From: Ilyonectria destructans
Lineage: Eukaryota > Ascomycota > Sordariomycetes > Hypocreales > Nectriaceae
Direction of reading: 5' to 3'
DNA: 64,000 bases
Assembly: GCA_020740775.1 (NCBI GenBank)
Contig: JAHEWK010000010.1
Span: forward strand, 1,364,001-1,428,000
The notes under the pieces are model-generated. The model searched no databases. It was not told the DNA's origin and worked only from the letters and a program-made list of their open reading frames with translations. The translations under genes were made by a program, and so were the position numbers. This document shows, one piece after another, positions 63,401-64,000 of this stretch (positions within the stretch are counted from its first letter, which is position 1; each line of letters opens with the position of its first letter).

Positions 63401-64000
63401 CTGGGGAGCCTGCTAGCTCAACGCAAGCCAATGCACGAATACCAGCCGGTGGATGAGAAGCTCTAGTTGGTCCCAGCACAATGGGCCACCGCCACTGCCA
63501 ACGTCAACAAAAAAAATTGTCACAAACCAGTGGAGGACAGACAGGAGCGTGCAGCAAAATAACTGGAGCCCATTTTTGAGCGAAACATAGAAAAAAAATT
63601 ATCCAAGGCACAAGCACAGAAATACTACGGCGGCCGTTAAAAAGAAAAGGCCTCTCAAGCCCCGGCCGGGCCTTGGGCGGATCCATCCGGTGTCCGCCAA
63701 AGCCAGACCGGGGAGGGGCATGGAGCGTCAACACCAAATCGACCGAGTCGCCTCCTGCGGGCTTGGGCAGCAATGCTCCTCGCTTGTTTGTATTTACCCT
63801 TCGCTTCCCGCACAGCCCGAGTACGCACACGAGGCAAAAGCACGGCGAGGCGGGTACAAGAAAAAATTTGAACAGTAACCCGGAGCCGCGATTGGGAATC
63901 TGGTCGCCCGGGGCCTGGCTTATCAGAGCCGTGCCTGGGGCTTATGACTCCTTTCCCGCGTGGGTACTGCAGCTGTGCTGTGCGTTGGGCTCGGCGCTCT
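60432..64000. other. 3.6 kb without a supported gene
   Basis: G/C-rich and rich in simple repeats: TACAGAGGG units at 60674-60702, CGTGGCT x4 at 61580-61607 and AAAT x4-5 near 62559-62577. Long open frames (for example the minus strand at 60619-61530) are Pro/Thr/Ser low-complexity translations of biased sequence. It may be the long upstream region of the 59.3-kb gene or of a gene beyond the window. Confidence 0.55.
61580..61607. repeat. CGTGGCT repeat, four units
   Basis: Four perfect 7-base units in tandem. Confidence 0.8.

Noticed and set aside
1..64000. CRISPR arrays, bacterial operons, complete transposons with transposase or reverse transcriptase
   Set aside because: None seen; the DNA is fungal nuclear, and no transposase or RT motifs were found on either strand.

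Overview
The window is nuclear DNA of a filamentous ascomycete (Pezizomycotina, probably a Sordariomycete). The genes have short GT-AG introns (46-97 bp) with CTAAC/CTGAC branch sites. The recognisable proteins are fungal: a DIM-2-type DNA methyltransferase, DASH subunit Spc34, Sld2, CTDK-I cyclin Ctk2, Pom33, an AflR-type Zn2Cys6 regulator and remnants of a reducing polyketide synthase. The nuclear tRNA genes carry anticodon-loop introns. No species is named because none can be proved from the sequence.

Layout. 1-16.8 kb is a mixed block: secreted type-B carboxylesterase, small unknown gene, ELO-like membrane protein, Pom33/TMEM33 protein, PTEN phosphatase, broken sulfotransferase-like gene, Ctk2 cyclin and a UDP-glycosyltransferase. 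17.5-19.5 kb holds two relics of a natural-product cluster beside that glycosyltransferase: a frameshifted HXXXD acyltransferase piece and the KR-ACP end of a highly reducing PKS. 20.3-27.1 kb has a tiny secreted peptide, a complete arginyl-tRNA synthetase, palmitoyl-protein thioesterase and an L1-family ribosome-biogenesis protein. 27.4-38.1 kb has an AflR-type regulator, an MFS transporter, a single-pass Cys-rich membrane protein, and two diverged, inverted copies of a small CCHC zinc-knuckle gene.

38.1-47.3 kb is gene-poor and looks A+T-richer. It contains tRNA genes, duplicated and decayed segments (two clathrin heavy chain fragments, an unidentified repeat pair) and no convincing protein gene. 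47.3-60.4 kb is conserved housekeeping sequence: dim-2, SLD2, a RING protein, a FrnE/DsbA-like oxidoreductase, Spc34 and an acidic disordered protein. 60.4-64 kb shows no supportable gene.

The most striking observation is in the gene-poor block. Four tRNA-Asn(GUU) genes each carry a 51-55 nt insertion in the D-loop, between positions 20a and 21. Each insertion starts GTAAGT or GTGAGT, contains TACTAAC or TACTGAC 10-12 nt before its end, and ends in AG, so it looks like a spliceosomal intron. Removing it restores a perfect D-stem in every copy. Two copies also carry an ordinary 11-nt intron at 37/38, and one copy has different but fully paired stems, which indicates selection on the spliced tRNA. 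If confirmed, this is mRNA-type introns inside Pol III tRNA genes.

Likely joint functions: the AflR-type regulator and MFS pump could be leftovers of a metabolite cluster. The glycosyltransferase may be the last intact gene of the decayed PKS locus. DIM-2 lies next to the decayed repeat block that such an enzyme would methylate. These links are inferences from position only.
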